DNA of 39,289 nt from Acanthaster planci. Taxonomy: Eukaryota > Echinodermata > Asteroidea > Valvatida > Acanthasteridae. Each line of letters opens with the position of its first letter. The stretch's first letter is position 1. The stretch spans positions 1,039,133 to 1,078,421 of the forward strand of contig NW_019091452.1 of assembly GCF_001949145.1 (NCBI RefSeq), read 5' to 3'. The notes under the pieces were generated by a model. That model worked only from the letters and a program-made list of their open reading frames with translations. It had not been told where the DNA came from and did no database searches. Shown here piece after piece: positions 1 to 13,700 of this stretch. The position numbers and the translations under genes are program-made.

Positions 1-1382
1 GTTTTTTTGGGGGGGTGGGCTTTTGTGAGGGAGACAGTCATTACAGTAATTTCTTTATGTAATCTGTCTGATGTGTGAGGCTATAAATTTTCTTGGGTCA
101 TCATTTTTGCACATGTGCACAGTATGCACTGGTAACATTAGTGGGAAAAAATACCCTGGAGAGGGGCATGGCTCAATTCCCCCCAACCCAACGCTGAGGT
201 TTTTGGGTTTAGATTTGATTTTCTTTTTTGTTTTTTTGGCCATATACTGTACATGTACATTAGAGAGACTGAGAGAGGAATTCTCCATTTTCATAAAGTG
301 GCTTTGGGTTACTGGTGGGGGGTAACATTTACCAGTACAATTTCACTTCAACCAGACAAAAAGCTCAAATTGTAAATCTTTGTTACTAACTTGAGATTCA
401 TGTTTCCACCACAGTTACATGCTCATTATTACATATATATTGGAATTTTTCTACAAATTTTGTGATTATACACTGTAGAAAGTCTACAGGGTTCAGTTTT
501 GATTGACATTTGCCCCCAACTTGAACCTGGGTCAGGCTAGGTTGAATGGCTCTTCTGTCCAGACTTGCTCCACCAATTCACTGCACACTCTCAGTGGACT
601 TTCAACGTTGCTATAAAACTGTTTAGTTTCGATGTCATTCTTTGAGTTATTGATGGCAGGGGTTACTGAAAGAGGAAGAACAGAACTTTGCCTGTTATCG
701 AAAATCCAGCCCCAGGTTCTCATCCCCTGTGAATGCAGAGTGAGAAGTTTGTTTGTGACCAGTTGTGGTGGTAGACATGTTATTTTACACCTATGGTATG
801 TACCATACATGTACTTGTAGAGATGCATATGGAACTCTTAGCATTATCCATGGATGATCAAGGAGCATAAACTTAACCGTATCCCATCTTACAGGGTTCA
901 AAATAGTGTGCATAACTAAGCACATGTGTACCTTTCGTGTTTTTATGAATGCAAAGTTCTGGCTGCTTAACTTTTACCAATGTTCAGTCATGTTGCATAC
1001 AGAAAGTTGTTAAACTACGAGCAAGTCTTTTGGTTTTCTACAAGTAAAGTCAAGTTACATGTACATTTGCATACATGTACAGTACATGTATGTACATCGT
1101 TCAAGTCATCTTTTTCCATTTTTTTTTGGTCCAAAGTCTGTTTTTCAAGGTATCTGACATCATAATAGACATGGTGTGTGTACAAATGTACATGTACATC
1201 TGGTACACTTTTTCTGATATGTCCGTTATTCACTGTGATATTTCCGATAACATGCCTTGTCTGCCCTTTTTGACATTTAAATGAAAAGAAAAGGTTTGCT
1301 TTTGCACATGCCTACATGTACATGTATGTCAAAGCTATGTACATTGTTCACAAAGATGCAATCTGCACCGAGTCCTATCAGT

Positions 1383-1720
1383 CAAAAGCAGTCAAGTGAG
1401 AAGTGGAAGGAACTTTGGACTGTCTATGATTGTCACAGCAAAAGGAGGGTTTAAGAAGAGAATAATGTCATGTCAAATTTGCTCAAGTCTTTTCTTTTTC
1501 AAATATACCTTCTTCCAAGTCAAGTCACAAGTTGAGGTCATTTTCCCAAGTCAAAGTTTCAGGGCAACAATATTGTGGCTGGTAAAGCCTGACTCAGCAA
1601 CACTGAGTCTTGACGATGTTGGGTGAGGCAAGTTTGCTCAAGCTGAGTCAATCTCAAATCTCACTCGATCTCTCCCAAGTCAAGTGACAGTCACAAGTGA
1701 GAGTTTTCCAAGGCAAGTCC
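1383..1720 (-). repeat. CAAGTCAAGTCACAAGT degenerate minisatellite
   Basis: Repeated CAAGTCAAGT, GTCACAAGT and CAAGTCAAAG words. It is the reverse complement of the ACTTGACTTGTGACTTG array at 14640-15090, so the two arrays in this gene are inverted to each other. Confidence 0.6.
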
Positions 1721-3831
1721 AAAGTCAGTAACGTTACCACTCCAGTGTGACTCCACTACCCTGAGTTTTTGATACCAGGTGCGTGATGACTGTGTGCTAT
1801 TCCTGTGTGTCATTTAGTCGCAGACAGTTCAAATGTTACAATTTCCCATCTGGGAGTCTGTCCGCGTCTTCCTCCATGACCCGATCTACATGTGTAATAG
1901 TGTATGATTCTTCAGGGTGAAGCAATTGACTTCCTGCATTTGTTACATTGTATCATTTACGCTTCCTGTCTCCACTTTTGCACCTGTCTGACTAACCTCT
2001 TTAATGTGTGAACTACAGCCAAGAGCTGTCAAGCTGAGTTTTGTTGGTTTTCATAGAAGATTCGGCACCCACACTGGATCACCACCAATTGCTGTAGTTT
2101 GCGCACTGTGCACATAGTGCTTTTGGAGAATATGGTGTGCTACATGTACGTGTATATGCAGGAATGTTAACTTTCTGAGTTTTCTAGTTTCATTCAAATC
2201 CAGGTTCAAACAGGTCTTGATTCAGTGACACATTGTCACCATTTCCAAGAAGAGACAAAAGTCTCGATCAAGAGTAAAATCTGGGTTTGAGAAAATCCCA
2301 TTTGAAGTAGGTCTATTATTCAAATGTCCATTTTCTGTATTTGGTATTCCTTGGACAAATATAACCGGTATTCGATTTTCTCAAAACATTTGCATAGCAA
2401 AAACTGCTTTGCAATACTTTGCCTAGCAATAGCCTAATTTTGTGAAGTAGTTTTTCCACAATATGCCTGTACATTTTGCATGAAATCACTGAATATCCAT
2501 GAAAAAGAAAACAGGAAAACAAAGTCTTCAACAACGGTCTTGCAGATAATTTTCAGAGCAAGTGGGCTCTCTGTCTGGGGCCGGAAAATTTTTAAAGGGG
2601 GCAAAGTAGGTGTAAAGTACACTGTACCTAAAACTAGCGGTAAAATACAGGTACCTGCCCACGGGATCTGTTACCATGGTTACATGATGAACGTCAACGG
2701 CTAAACACACCTGAGTATGCTACCCCGTTTTTCAGATGAACTACATGTAAATTACATTGCATGTTGAAAGAATCTGGCCCTTATTTGCTTGCAAAAGTTT
2801 GAACACTTGTGTTGGCTTTCTGGGGTGGCTGGTGATGGCTTACTTGCAGAAAGAATACATGTACGGTATGTTGATGTACATGTACATGTACATGTATACC
2901 CTACTGTGGTGCACTCTGATTTTTGGGCCTACCGGTAGCTAGTGCCTTGCCAAAGAAATAATTTTATCTCAAATTTCATTATTAGTGGAATTGGAAAGTC
3001 TGATTCAAAAATCTTGATTCTACAAAAATCTTGACCCACTACATGTAAATGTACAAACAGGACACAGTTATGAAGAAATTTGTTTTGGCTCAATTGTTTT
3101 CATTTTTTCCTGTAGTCCAAAACGAACTTTTTAAAAATGTGCCAGGAAAGAGGAGAATAAAGTTCTAACGAACTGGTGGTTAAGTAGAGCTAATGATAAT
3201 TTAGCAAACTTTATCAATTGCATAGAATTTCATATTGTTTATTTGAGTGCATGGGAATTTTGTGAAGTGTGCCATATTGGCATGATTGGGGCCCACTCAG
3301 CTGATCTCTTGCCCAACTTTGCGGACGCCACCTTTTTAAATTTCCGATGGAATTTCATAACACTGCATGTTCAGCAGGCTCAACAGGATGTATTAGGAAG
3401 GTTATAGTACAAGTATTTAACAGAATGAAGTTTTTTCAACGAGGGATTCGGCAACAAGTCAGGTGAGAGGTGCAACCGGTATTTAAGTACGGTTTATTAT
3501 TATTTTTATTATAAAAGTCAAAATGCGTAATGTTAGGGGACTCTAAACACTTGCACTCGTACAATCTGGTGATACACTGTGCCCTATAAAGCACAGTGCA
3601 TACAAACATGTACAGTGTACATGAAGTGTGCCAAAGCACTTGTAAATTGTATGCATGGTACACGTGTGCACAGTAAAGCACATTTGGTAGTGTGCCATCA
3701 GATAGTACATAAATTGTTAGAGTTCCCTAACATTGCAAACTTCGACATTCACTTGACTTCTTGCCTAATCCCTTGTTAAAAAAACTTTATTTGGGAAAAC
3801 CTACATGCATGTGTATACCTCCATGCGAAGC

Positions 3832-3875
3832 CTACATGTACATGTACATTTTTTGTACATGTACATGTACATGTA
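3832..3875. repeat. (TACATG)n with inverted halves around a T-run
   Basis: Two (TACATG)n arrays separated by TTTTTT. The unit is self-complementary, so the whole can form a hairpin. Confidence 0.8.
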
Positions 3876-5409
3876 AAGCGGAAGAAATGTTAGTTCAAAA
3901 GGAAGCATCCATCACTTTTTTATTCTAGCCAATGTACGTGTAAGTTGAACATGTTTTTCATTCTTCTATTAATACCTTTTACATTTGCACCAATTTCAGC
4001 TTCCATTTGACACGTTCAGAGAAACATGAAACGACGACTGCGTGTTGTTAGTCCACCGTCAAGTACCGTACATGTACCAGTACATGCTGCATGCACACTG
4101 TGTCCGGAGCCGGCTACATACATGTATGCTGCGCCATTCATGCGAAATGTGTATAAGCGTCACTGGTTCCCTACTTTGGCAATCTCAAGTGAACACGAGT
4201 TGTGTGGAATCCAATAAAGTCAGCCCCTTGTCGACTCGAGGATAATGTGCCCCACTGTACATGTATGTGTAGATTGAATCAAGTGTGTTAGAGTATGAAG
4301 CCCTCTGCATTTTGCATTGCACAATGTGCCATTTAGTTTAGAAAGTGCGTACTATTTGGTCAATATTGCATCGCAAAATGTGATGCGATACAAGGCAAAT
4401 CAAACACTGGACTTCATCTATGCTACTCCATGAAGGAAGGGTCTTCAATGACACAAAACTACAAAATAGCATTCATAGAAATCAGTTAAAATTGTTTGTT
4501 TTGCAACAAGCACTTTTGTCTGTTCGTGAAAATGCCAAAATTGGTATGAATTTCGTCTATTCGTCAAAACAGCACGCACAGTACGCATTTTTGCCACAGC
4601 ACATGTGCCAGGTGCAAAATCGTTACATTTGCCTGCATTAGAATTACGAATATGAAATTTACTCCAATGCACAGCATGCGTACATTTGACCCGCCAAGTT
4701 TGTTGTTCCTTTCTAAAAAACTTGAATCCATCCCGAATGTTGAGGGGAAAAAAATGTGAAAAAATAAACGGTTTTCCAGAGTGCTGAGAATCCCTTTCCC
4801 ACCAAAAGGTCTAATATCCCCATTGGGGTGCCTCTCGTTTGGGGGTTTGTTTTTTTTTCTCTCTCTTTTTCTTATGTTCTTTCTCCAGATTTTTTTGTAC
4901 GTAGGTGCCTGTGAAACTGAAAGCAGTGTTGACTTTTTGACCCCTAAAGCTTAAGTTTTTACATTTTTCAGGAAGGAAGGAATTAGATTTGTCAAGTTTA
5001 GTACATGTATGAATTGATGAAAGGTTTACATTAATATGAAAAACATGCACGAATCTGTACAAACAGGAACTTACAGTGTACATGTACACTGTATTTACAT
5101 GTACAGTGCTACATGTACATGAACACATGCTGTTTCATTAACCTTGTCATTTACGTACATAACATGCTGCAGAAGTGAAGTGTTTTGGGCTAGGAGCATG
5201 GGGAAAATATACTGCATAGTTGTGTATAACCTATGTACATGTACATGTATACTTGTACATGTACCATATCATTAAAACATGTAAAATGTACAAGTACATG
5301 TACACTTTACACATGTATGTTTGCATGGACATACATGTAGCTGGGTACGTAAACAAACACATATTGGTACGTGTATCCCCCCAAAGTACGAGTACTGGTA
5401 CTGCTCTCA

Positions 5410-5440
5410 NNNNNNNNNNNNNNNNNNNNNNNNNNNNNNN
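5410..5440. other. Assembly gap, 31 N
   Basis: Run of N flanked on the right by C-rich sequence (CCCTACCCCCAATCCGACCA), where short reads commonly fail. Confidence 0.95.
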
Positions 5441-7165
5441 CCCTACCCCCAATCCGACCACCAACTCTAACTCCACCCCCACCCAAAACAATCTGGCTCC
5501 AATTACCGTAGATTGGCTGAAATTCATGGCTTCTCATAATTACATGTATTTTGCCTTGAACAATGGCATTGTATTAATTAAGTTACATGCATGTACCGGT
5601 ACTTGTACTTGTGTAATGCTGTGGGTCAGCATATACATGTAGGTGACAGGATGCTTTGAACCTCTGTTGGCAAGCATCCGGTCATAGCGTGTGTACCACA
5701 TGTTACGCGTTGTGTGCACAACTTGACCATTTCCCTTTGTATATCCTTGATGAAATACAAATGTACAGTACATGTACTGTATGTGTATATATAGCGGTAC
5801 TGTATACATGTGCATTGAAGGCCATTTCCCACAAGACCAAAGCTCGGGTGTTACCTCAGGGGAGCATGGGGGTGAAAATAAACTACATGTACGTTTCACT
5901 CTTCAAATTCTTACCGCTGTACTGTACCACTCTACTATTGGAAAATCAATCCTGTATCGCATATTGACTACAAACTTTTGTGCAAAATTTGTGACATGAA
6001 TGCATGTTTACGATTTAACTGAAATATCTGCATAGTAATACTGTTTTCTGGGGCCAGAACTAAGATGAGGAATCAAGGGTCCGGTATCACCCAGTGTCAC
6101 GTGACCCAGCCTGGAGGAATTCCTCCAGTTTTCCGGAAATACAGTATCCGAAATATTCTGAAGTCATTAGGCATGTTTGAATGGTACATGTACCGTTGAC
6201 ATTCGGTTATTCCCGGCCGGGTACATGTACATGTAGGTGGGCCAGCTTTTTCGGTGGCAATCTTGGCACAGTTTGTTACTGACACCTGTGGAAGATTAAC
6301 TGCTGCTAAGAGTGCGCCATTTAGAGATGATAGTGACGACAGTACAGGTAACGCTGTGTCCAAGGACGAAAATCAATGCGGAAACGTCATGCAAAGCGCC
6401 CTCATAAGTCACTGCATTGCCAGCTGTGTTACTTTTCCCGGGGTCTCACTAACATTTTCCTGGATTAAAAGTCCAAGTGGGGACAGTGGTCGCCTGGGTT
6501 GGACTATTTTTTATTTGACCATCCTCTGGGTAAAACCCAGGGAGTGGGGGAAGTTGAGTGCAAACACAGCTTATGATAAAGTGATGACAGGAGGCTCAGC
6601 TGTCAAGAAGAGGAAAGATTAATTTGCTTGTACATGTTGGTGTTGCACAAAACTTCCTGAAACCAAACCCACTTCACAGTCAACAAGGACACCCCTTCCA
6701 GATCACAGGCTCTTGCGGTTAGTGTGGCTAGAAGTTCCCAGAACTTTACGCCACTGTGATCAACAAGGACAATTAGGTACATGTACATGCGTTACATGTG
6801 TACATGCAGGTCTGTGGTGGCTAATTTATCACGTTAACCTTGTATTACATGCATACATGTACATGTAGGTCATGCTTTGCAGTATGGTACATATACGTGT
6901 ACATTACAAAATGTACTTGAACATGTACATGTACAATACTGTACTGGGTGTGTTTCAAAAGTTCTGTTCCACAGAGTCATTTGCTCTAATCATGGGGGTA
7001 CATTCTACCTCCATGCTCTAATTCATAAGGAGACAGATGTTGCCAGTTAATGTTAGTGTTTGTACATTGCTGATCAAAGAGTACATGTATATAGTGATGT
7101 GAATTTTGCTCATGACTACTGTGCATTATACATGTATACATGTACATAGACATTTTGAGACTTGC

Positions 7166-7204
7166 TGTACATGTACATGTACAATGTACCGTGGTACATG
7201 TACG
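7166..7204. repeat. (TACATG)n array
   Basis: Interrupted GTACATGTACATGTAC runs; one of the denser clusters of the dispersed hexamer. Confidence 0.75.
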
Positions 7205-7604
7205 TTGCTGATCTGGTGAGTAAAAACCTATACATGTACACCCATGTACATACATTGTACACTGTACATGAGCACAAGGTTGAAACAAATCATTTTCTTA
7301 ATTATAATCCTGTACAGGTGAATTTGAATTCCTTCATTGTTTCAAAAAATTTGTTTGTCATCACTCAAAAGTAAGGGAGTGATGAAATGGTCCATCATCC
7401 TCCCCAGTTATGTCAGGTGTACATGTACATGTATGTGGGTTATACATGTATCCCGTCCCCTCTCAACCATGATTTACATGTACACTCCGGTCAAACCCTT
7501 GGAGGCTTCGGGGTAACTCAGTTTATTTTTAATTCCACAGTATTAACTTGCGTACAGTAGTCACATGTAAGCTTCATGAAATACTTTCGGTTCCATTTGC
7601 ACAG

Positions 7605-7757
7605 AGCTTTGAATATGAGAAAGCGGTTGCGGCTGCCTATACGTACGTGCAGTGGCACCAGGATGATGAAGTGATGCAGAACAACCTTGAGTATTACCGT
7701 AACCTACACGGCATCACAGAGGAACATCTGGTCGACTTGGAGGAGAGACCACACCAT
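7605..7757 (+). CDS. P3H1: P3H exon (first seen): TPR-like CRTAP region, part 1
   Basis: 51 codons, SFEYEKAVAAAYTYVQ to DLEERPHH. The EKAVAAAYTY segment followed by NNLEYYR matches the leprecan/CRTAP TPR-like repeat (compare EAVNAAASFLALVPND...HYY in the 17262 exon, a paralogous repeat). Acceptor is tttgcacag before 7605; donor is gtaagt at 7758, phase 0. The acceptor region reads ACAGAG, so the start could also be 7607. The preceding exon, which should hold the signal peptide and first CxxxC motifs, is not found in 1-7604. Confidence 0.9.
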
Positions 7758-10700
7758 GTAAGTTACCAAGTTGTACATGTATGTACCGGTATGGCATGTC
7801 CTCTGATCTGTAACCCGCCAAATGCAACAAAAATGCAACACAACTGAAATAAACATATGCACGTAATCCAACACAACTGAAATGAGAAACCCTGCTTGAT
7901 GCGACAGAATGCAGTGCAACCAAAACGACAACCAAGGCGATTGACACAGAGTTCAACTGAAATGAGAGCTGGATGTACAGGTACCAGTATGCTAAATGCA
8001 AAAAATGTCACCCAACTGAAATGGGACTCAAGCTCAACCCAACAAAATCCAATGCAACTGAAATGAGAATCCTGATAGATGCAACAAAATGCAGCACAAT
8101 CGAAATCAGGACCCCGCCGGGTGCAACAAAATGTGATACAACTAAACTGACAACCAAGGTGATTGCAACAAAGTTCGGCTGAAATGATACCTACATGTAT
8201 GCCGAATGCAACAAAATGCAACTTAAATATTCTACACATTTGAATTTAGAGCCTTGGTTAATGCAACTAAACGAAACAGCTGATCTGCGAATTGAAAGGG
8301 ATTGAAAAGAAAATTATACAGAGCAAAACAGGCACTCTGTTGATTGACCAAAAACACAACACTCCGGAGATGAGACGCCTGTGACGTGCAATGAAAATGG
8401 ACCACAGCTTCAGTGAGAACCCTGCTGAATGCAGCAAAATCCAGCACAGCTGAAATGAGATCCACAGTGAATGCAGTAAAGAGTTAAACTTGGCTGAAAT
8501 GAGAACTCCGTCAACTAAAACAACAAACAGTGGACAAACCATTCTCCACCTACACGGGGGAATATTTGCCAGCTTACAATACGTGGGCATAAATTCCAGT
8601 GTACCCCTTTAAAGTGGAAAGTTGAATTTAGACAATGTCAGAGGAAATTGACCAGTTAGAAGTGTGAATACTTGACCCAAGAGAAGTGCAAAGGGTTACC
8701 ATAGTCCTAACAGCAAGTGTACATGTACATGTAAACGTTAGTGGGTGTAACAAAGTAACTTACATATACATGTAGGATGTTCGCTCCGATTAAAGCCAAT
8801 CAGGAGCATGGGTAATTCATGTTGGTGTCCGTGGGAAGGTTGTAAGGGGTGCTCTTGAATAGCAGAAATGCAAATTGCATGAAGCCATGATTGAATGTAT
8901 CATTAGGAATTGATGCCCTCCTGGTACAGTCAACGTTTGAATGATCATGTACATGTATCAATTTGTAGGCCCTATTTGTAGTAGACAATTGGCTGAACAA
9001 AATTCACTGTACATGTACGTACCTTTAAATTTATATTCACAAATGACAAAATGTATTGAGCTTAGGAAGATTTTATCGGCAAAAATTTGCTTATTAATGC
9101 TGCCCTTCCAAAGATAACAGTAAACTTTTCTGACAGAGTAGTACAAACTCAACGTGTTGCTAGTGCATTTATTAAAAGCCAACAACTCCACCGCAGCCGC
9201 CGTCCTGTTAACTTGGGAGGGTGCCAAGTAACATTTCTCATCCAATCAAGCCTAAGAAATCATAACTGTCACAGAATGTTATTCAAGGAATTGCTTTCTG
9301 TCCACTGCTTTGGATTATAAAAGTCATATCTTGTTACACAGAGGAGAGAAGCAGAAACAAATAGAACCCCAAAATGCCTTGCAACATTGTCGGGCAATAT
9401 TTGTATTATGTACAATGTCCATGTCATGCTGTGCATTGCGTGCATGTTCGTACATGCACTGATTTTTTCCCCAAAGCCATTGAATTGAAATGAGGTCATC
9501 AAATTTGTAGCTGTTTTCAAACACAGGATCGGAAAGCATTTTAAAAGCAGCCTCCTTGTTTGACCTCCTTTGGCACCCAAGCCAGATTCCCCGAAGTTTC
9601 TTTTCCCGTTGATATGCATGTACATGTACATGACAGTATTGCTCTGTACTTACCGGTACATGCAGGCAACCTGCAAGGCAACCCAACCTGCCCCCCTGGC
9701 ATGGTGACAGCTACCTGTCGTACCCCCTGGTATGGTGACAGCTAAATCTGACCTTCACATCAGCAGGTGGTCCCTTTAGACCACATGATTCCAATGATGG
9801 TTAATCAGATTTTATGTAAGGTTGCAATGTGGATAATTGTGGTCATTATTTTGCAGTCTGGGAAAGTCCTGTTGAGAATAATATACATTGCAGTGGTTTT
9901 TTTTTACAATCGGTACATGTACACTTTACAGTACACGTACATTGGAAAGTTCATACACCCTACATGAGGATCTGAAAATTGACTGAATCATTCAAAAGTT
10001 CACACTGTGAATTGGAGTAAGAAATTTTGTGAAAAGAATTTGCATTCACGTTTGCATTTCACAAGGTGCAAAAACTTTTTTCACACTTGTATGAAATGAA
10101 ATTGGTTTGAAAGATGTCTTCCCTGCTGGTGGGGAAAGTATGGACTTTTTTCCCATGGTGGCAAATTGTTTTCACATTCTTGAGAATTGAAATTGAACTC
10201 CATGGGAGAAAAACAAGTTTGGCAAGAATCTCCCATTCCCAATTTGAAAAGCACTGCACGTTTGTACACACGTACAAAGATCTTGGGACTTCGGTGAAAG
10301 TGACACCGCACCATACTAACTTCAGCCGCGTTCTTCTCCTTTTGTTTTGAAAACAGAAATATTTCATGGAGGGGTACAAAGCCTACGAGAGGGGTGATTT
10401 TGCTGCCGTCATCGAGAACATACACAAGGCTCTGGAGCATTACTGGAAAGTAGACGAGGAATGCCGGGCGTTATGCGAAGGAAAGTACGAGAACAGAGAA
10501 TTCATGGACTTGTATGAAGCTATATCCAGTGAGTAATTGGTGGTTCCTGTACATGTACAATTGTAGACTTGTTACATGACCCTGTGAAGGAGGATTGCAG
10601 GGTACCAGCCAGCTCATTTTTAAAAACTGCCAATGTCCCAGCTAAGCACAAATTTTCAGAGCCACTTAAATGTGCATGTATACATGCAATGCTGAAGGTT

Positions 10701-13700
10701 AGGTTTTTCATATGAGTAAGGGAGCATTATGTAATTGTTGAAGGCGGTATTTACTGCGGTACCGCTGTTTTTTTTTAGCGGCACCGCACTAGTTACCCGA
10801 AAGGGCTTAATGCCGGTACCGCAAAAAAATCAGCGTTACCGCAGTACATGTAAATACCGCCTTCAACAATTATGAAACGTTCCCTAACTCTTGGTTATAA
10901 CCAAAATTTACATTAATCATGTGCAGCATTTCATTGATTAGGTGGTACGCACAGAGTTTTATACGGTATAGAGTTGTGACATGAGTGTTTCAATTCTGGA
11001 AACAAAATGGCGGTTATCATGCACTGGTGCCATTGTGAACAGCCATTTTGGTTCCTGAGTCTGAGCTCCAGGCTCCTCTGTGGTGATCTACGTGTACATG
11101 TAGGTGTGCACAATTACAACTCTTCTTGAAACTCATGATCCGTTTTGCTTCACACATTTTTCTGCCATCGATTTGTCCAACTTGGTTTTGCACGCAATTC
11201 TAGATGTTTCATAATATTAAAATCTTTACAAAAAAGCTGAAAGTTCCAAAATTTTCTGCCAAAATCGGATTTTTTTTTCTTTAAATTTATTGTTGAAGCC
11301 ATTGAACAGCCAATACACAAGGACATGTATTTCATAAGATTTTACATACTCTGTCAGAAGCCTAAAAATGTTTTAGAACAAACAACGGCACATCCGTCAT
11401 TCGATGGATACCCTTTGGAACCAGTCCAGGCCGGCATTACTGTTCTCAAATTTGTCCAAACATGTTAATACTTGGCACGTGATGAAATTCCCTTCTAGAA
11501 TCAGGACACATTCTGGAAATAAAATTCTGAAACATGTGTATACACTCATGTACACTGGTTCGCATTCATGTGATTTTTGCCAATTACGAGAGCGAAACCA
11601 CAGTAGAGCTCTCGCTGATACACCCACAAATGTTTAATTCTGGTTTACCTGGAAACCACAGGTTGCTGGGCCTGAATTCTCCATTAATGAGGTCTGAGTT
11701 CATATTTCTTACCCTGGACTAAAGAGGCCTTCATCATGTTTATCTGCAGTTTGTTCTTGGATCCATCGATATCATTATGTGTTTGTACTAGTAATTTTTG
11801 ATCATTGTCTGCAGTTTGAACCTGACAAACAGTTGACAACTTTTATGGATGAGTCATATTTATTTCATACTCTACCCGGGCACCGGCAGCGGAACAATAA
11901 TTTTGGAGGGAGGGTGGCAGTTGTTAAACCATCAGGCATCAGCCATCAGTCCATTGAACCCCACCCAGTTATAGGTCCTGCAAAATGTTGGGGGGGAGGT
12001 CAGGCCCCCAGTCAAAAAAGGGGGAACTGCCCCCTCCCACCAGCATTCTTGCCTCCAGCCCCAAGTAAAACTTTAGCATTATGTGATATACTGAAGACTG
12101 CACTGTAAAACCTTCGCCCATTCACCATTTGAAACAGATGCTCGCGGCCGGCAAATTTTAAATAATTTGCAAATTTTGCAGCATTGGGTTATCAGCCAAA
12201 TTATGCAGTACATTTGCTTATGACAGGTGACTTGTTCTCAGCCGTTTTTGTAAGGGTCTGACCAAGTCTGGACACCTGTAAGCTTTTTTTTTGGGGGGGG
12301 GGCTGCTTTGCACTTGTACATGTACCTGTGCATAAAAAGTGTGTATGAGGGGGGAAATGTGGATGAACAGCAGGCATTTTCTGGCCATTTTCCTGAATGT
12401 CTGAACTGATCAGTCCATCACCTGGCAAGCCAGGTAAAGCCGATGAAGAGTGGCAGCACATTTTGGCACCGTCTTCATTCTCTGTACCACATTAGATCTG
12501 ACAATTAAGGCAAATAAGATGTATAGACACAGAGTAGACACCCAATTTCTGACTTGAATAAAAAGCTAGAGCCTAGGGGAGAAGGGGAGTTCTACTTTGA
12601 TTCCAGACAGTAAAGATTAGTGTGTTTGGAAGGCTTGATGAAGCATGCATTCCTACTGCGCAACCAAAGGATCAGATTTCCTACCTGTCTAGCCAGTGCT
12701 TACATCATACATTTCCCTACCTGCTCCCATTGCCTTGAATAAACAAGCACCCTGGTGAGCCTAATACAAATACAGCAGTGATCAACCTGCAGACTAGAGT
12801 GTTATCCTTTCACAGCCCAGTCCACACCCTACCACCTCTTGTCAAGATAGTGATAGGTCCTGGTTAAATTACGCTTATCAGCAGAACCCAACACCCTGTA
12901 ATCACCATTTAGTGATTCTGGGCCTGCCTAATGGTCTGGATTGTTTTCTGTTGCTTGGCAAACTGAGGAAGCTTTCGACTGAAAAAAAATGTAGCCAAGG
13001 GATGTATCATGAGTCACAGCTGGGTCCTGGGATGGAATACACATGATGACTAGTCCCTTTAAGTTAATTGTGCTTCAGTGGATATCCTCTTATGGTGCTC
13101 ATATGTTGGCCAATTAAGTTTTGATTTCCATGTATTGGACAACATGACAAAACAGCCCTTGCATTTGTGTCAAGCACTTCAATATACACTGTGCATATCT
13201 GCAGTGAGATCCAACTTTGGAATCGGAACCAATATGGAGTGCTTGCATAGAGATTGTCCTATCTATGTTGTGTAAACATACAAAATTTTCCCATCCCCAA
13301 AAGTCTTTTGGGATGGTCGACCATCGGCAAGTTTGGGATGAAGCAACCAACGTCCAAGCACAGAGGTGCCCAGTACATGTAGAAACATCCATGTGATACT
13401 TATGATTCTGAAGTTGTAGTATACAGTGCACAACAGTAATACCGCTAGGTTGAAGAATCTTGTTACAATGTACTAACAATTGGAAGAGTTAAATTGTACA
13501 TGTAAGTACATGTACATGTACTTGTACATGTATCATTTTGTGAGGTGTAATGATCAATCCTACAAGCCCTCTGAGATCCTTTAAATCTTCCGGAGACTTT
13601 AGAGGATTTTTTAGGATTTAAAAAAATATTAGCATTATCCTGTAAGATTTGAAGCTTTGCATGGTGGAAGTTACATGCGATGTAGGCTTGCGGGTACACC

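Larger units (their letters stand above)
1..7604. other. Upstream/intronic region without a recognisable gene
   Basis: Presumably part of P3H intron 1. It is rich in TACATGTA/TACATG hexamers and holds a CAAGTCAAGTCACAAGT minisatellite (about 1380-1720) and one gap. I see no signal-peptide exon and no second gene; open frames are short and made of the repeat (MYMYMY, HVHVHV). Confidence 0.6.

Noticed and set aside
5220-5642. Long open frame rich in Met-Tyr and His-Val repeats
   Set aside because: It is translated (TACATG)n plus a gap of N; no domain or codon bias supports it.
1-7604. Search for the P3H first exon (signal peptide and first CxxxC repeats)
   Set aside because: No frame shows a signal peptide followed by helical TPR-like sequence with CxxxC; it is probably upstream of the window.
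7714-8239. Cysteine/phenylalanine-rich minus-strand open frames, possible secreted peptide
   Set aside because: They are the reverse reading of the AATGCAACAAAATG minisatellite; residues simply follow the repeat.
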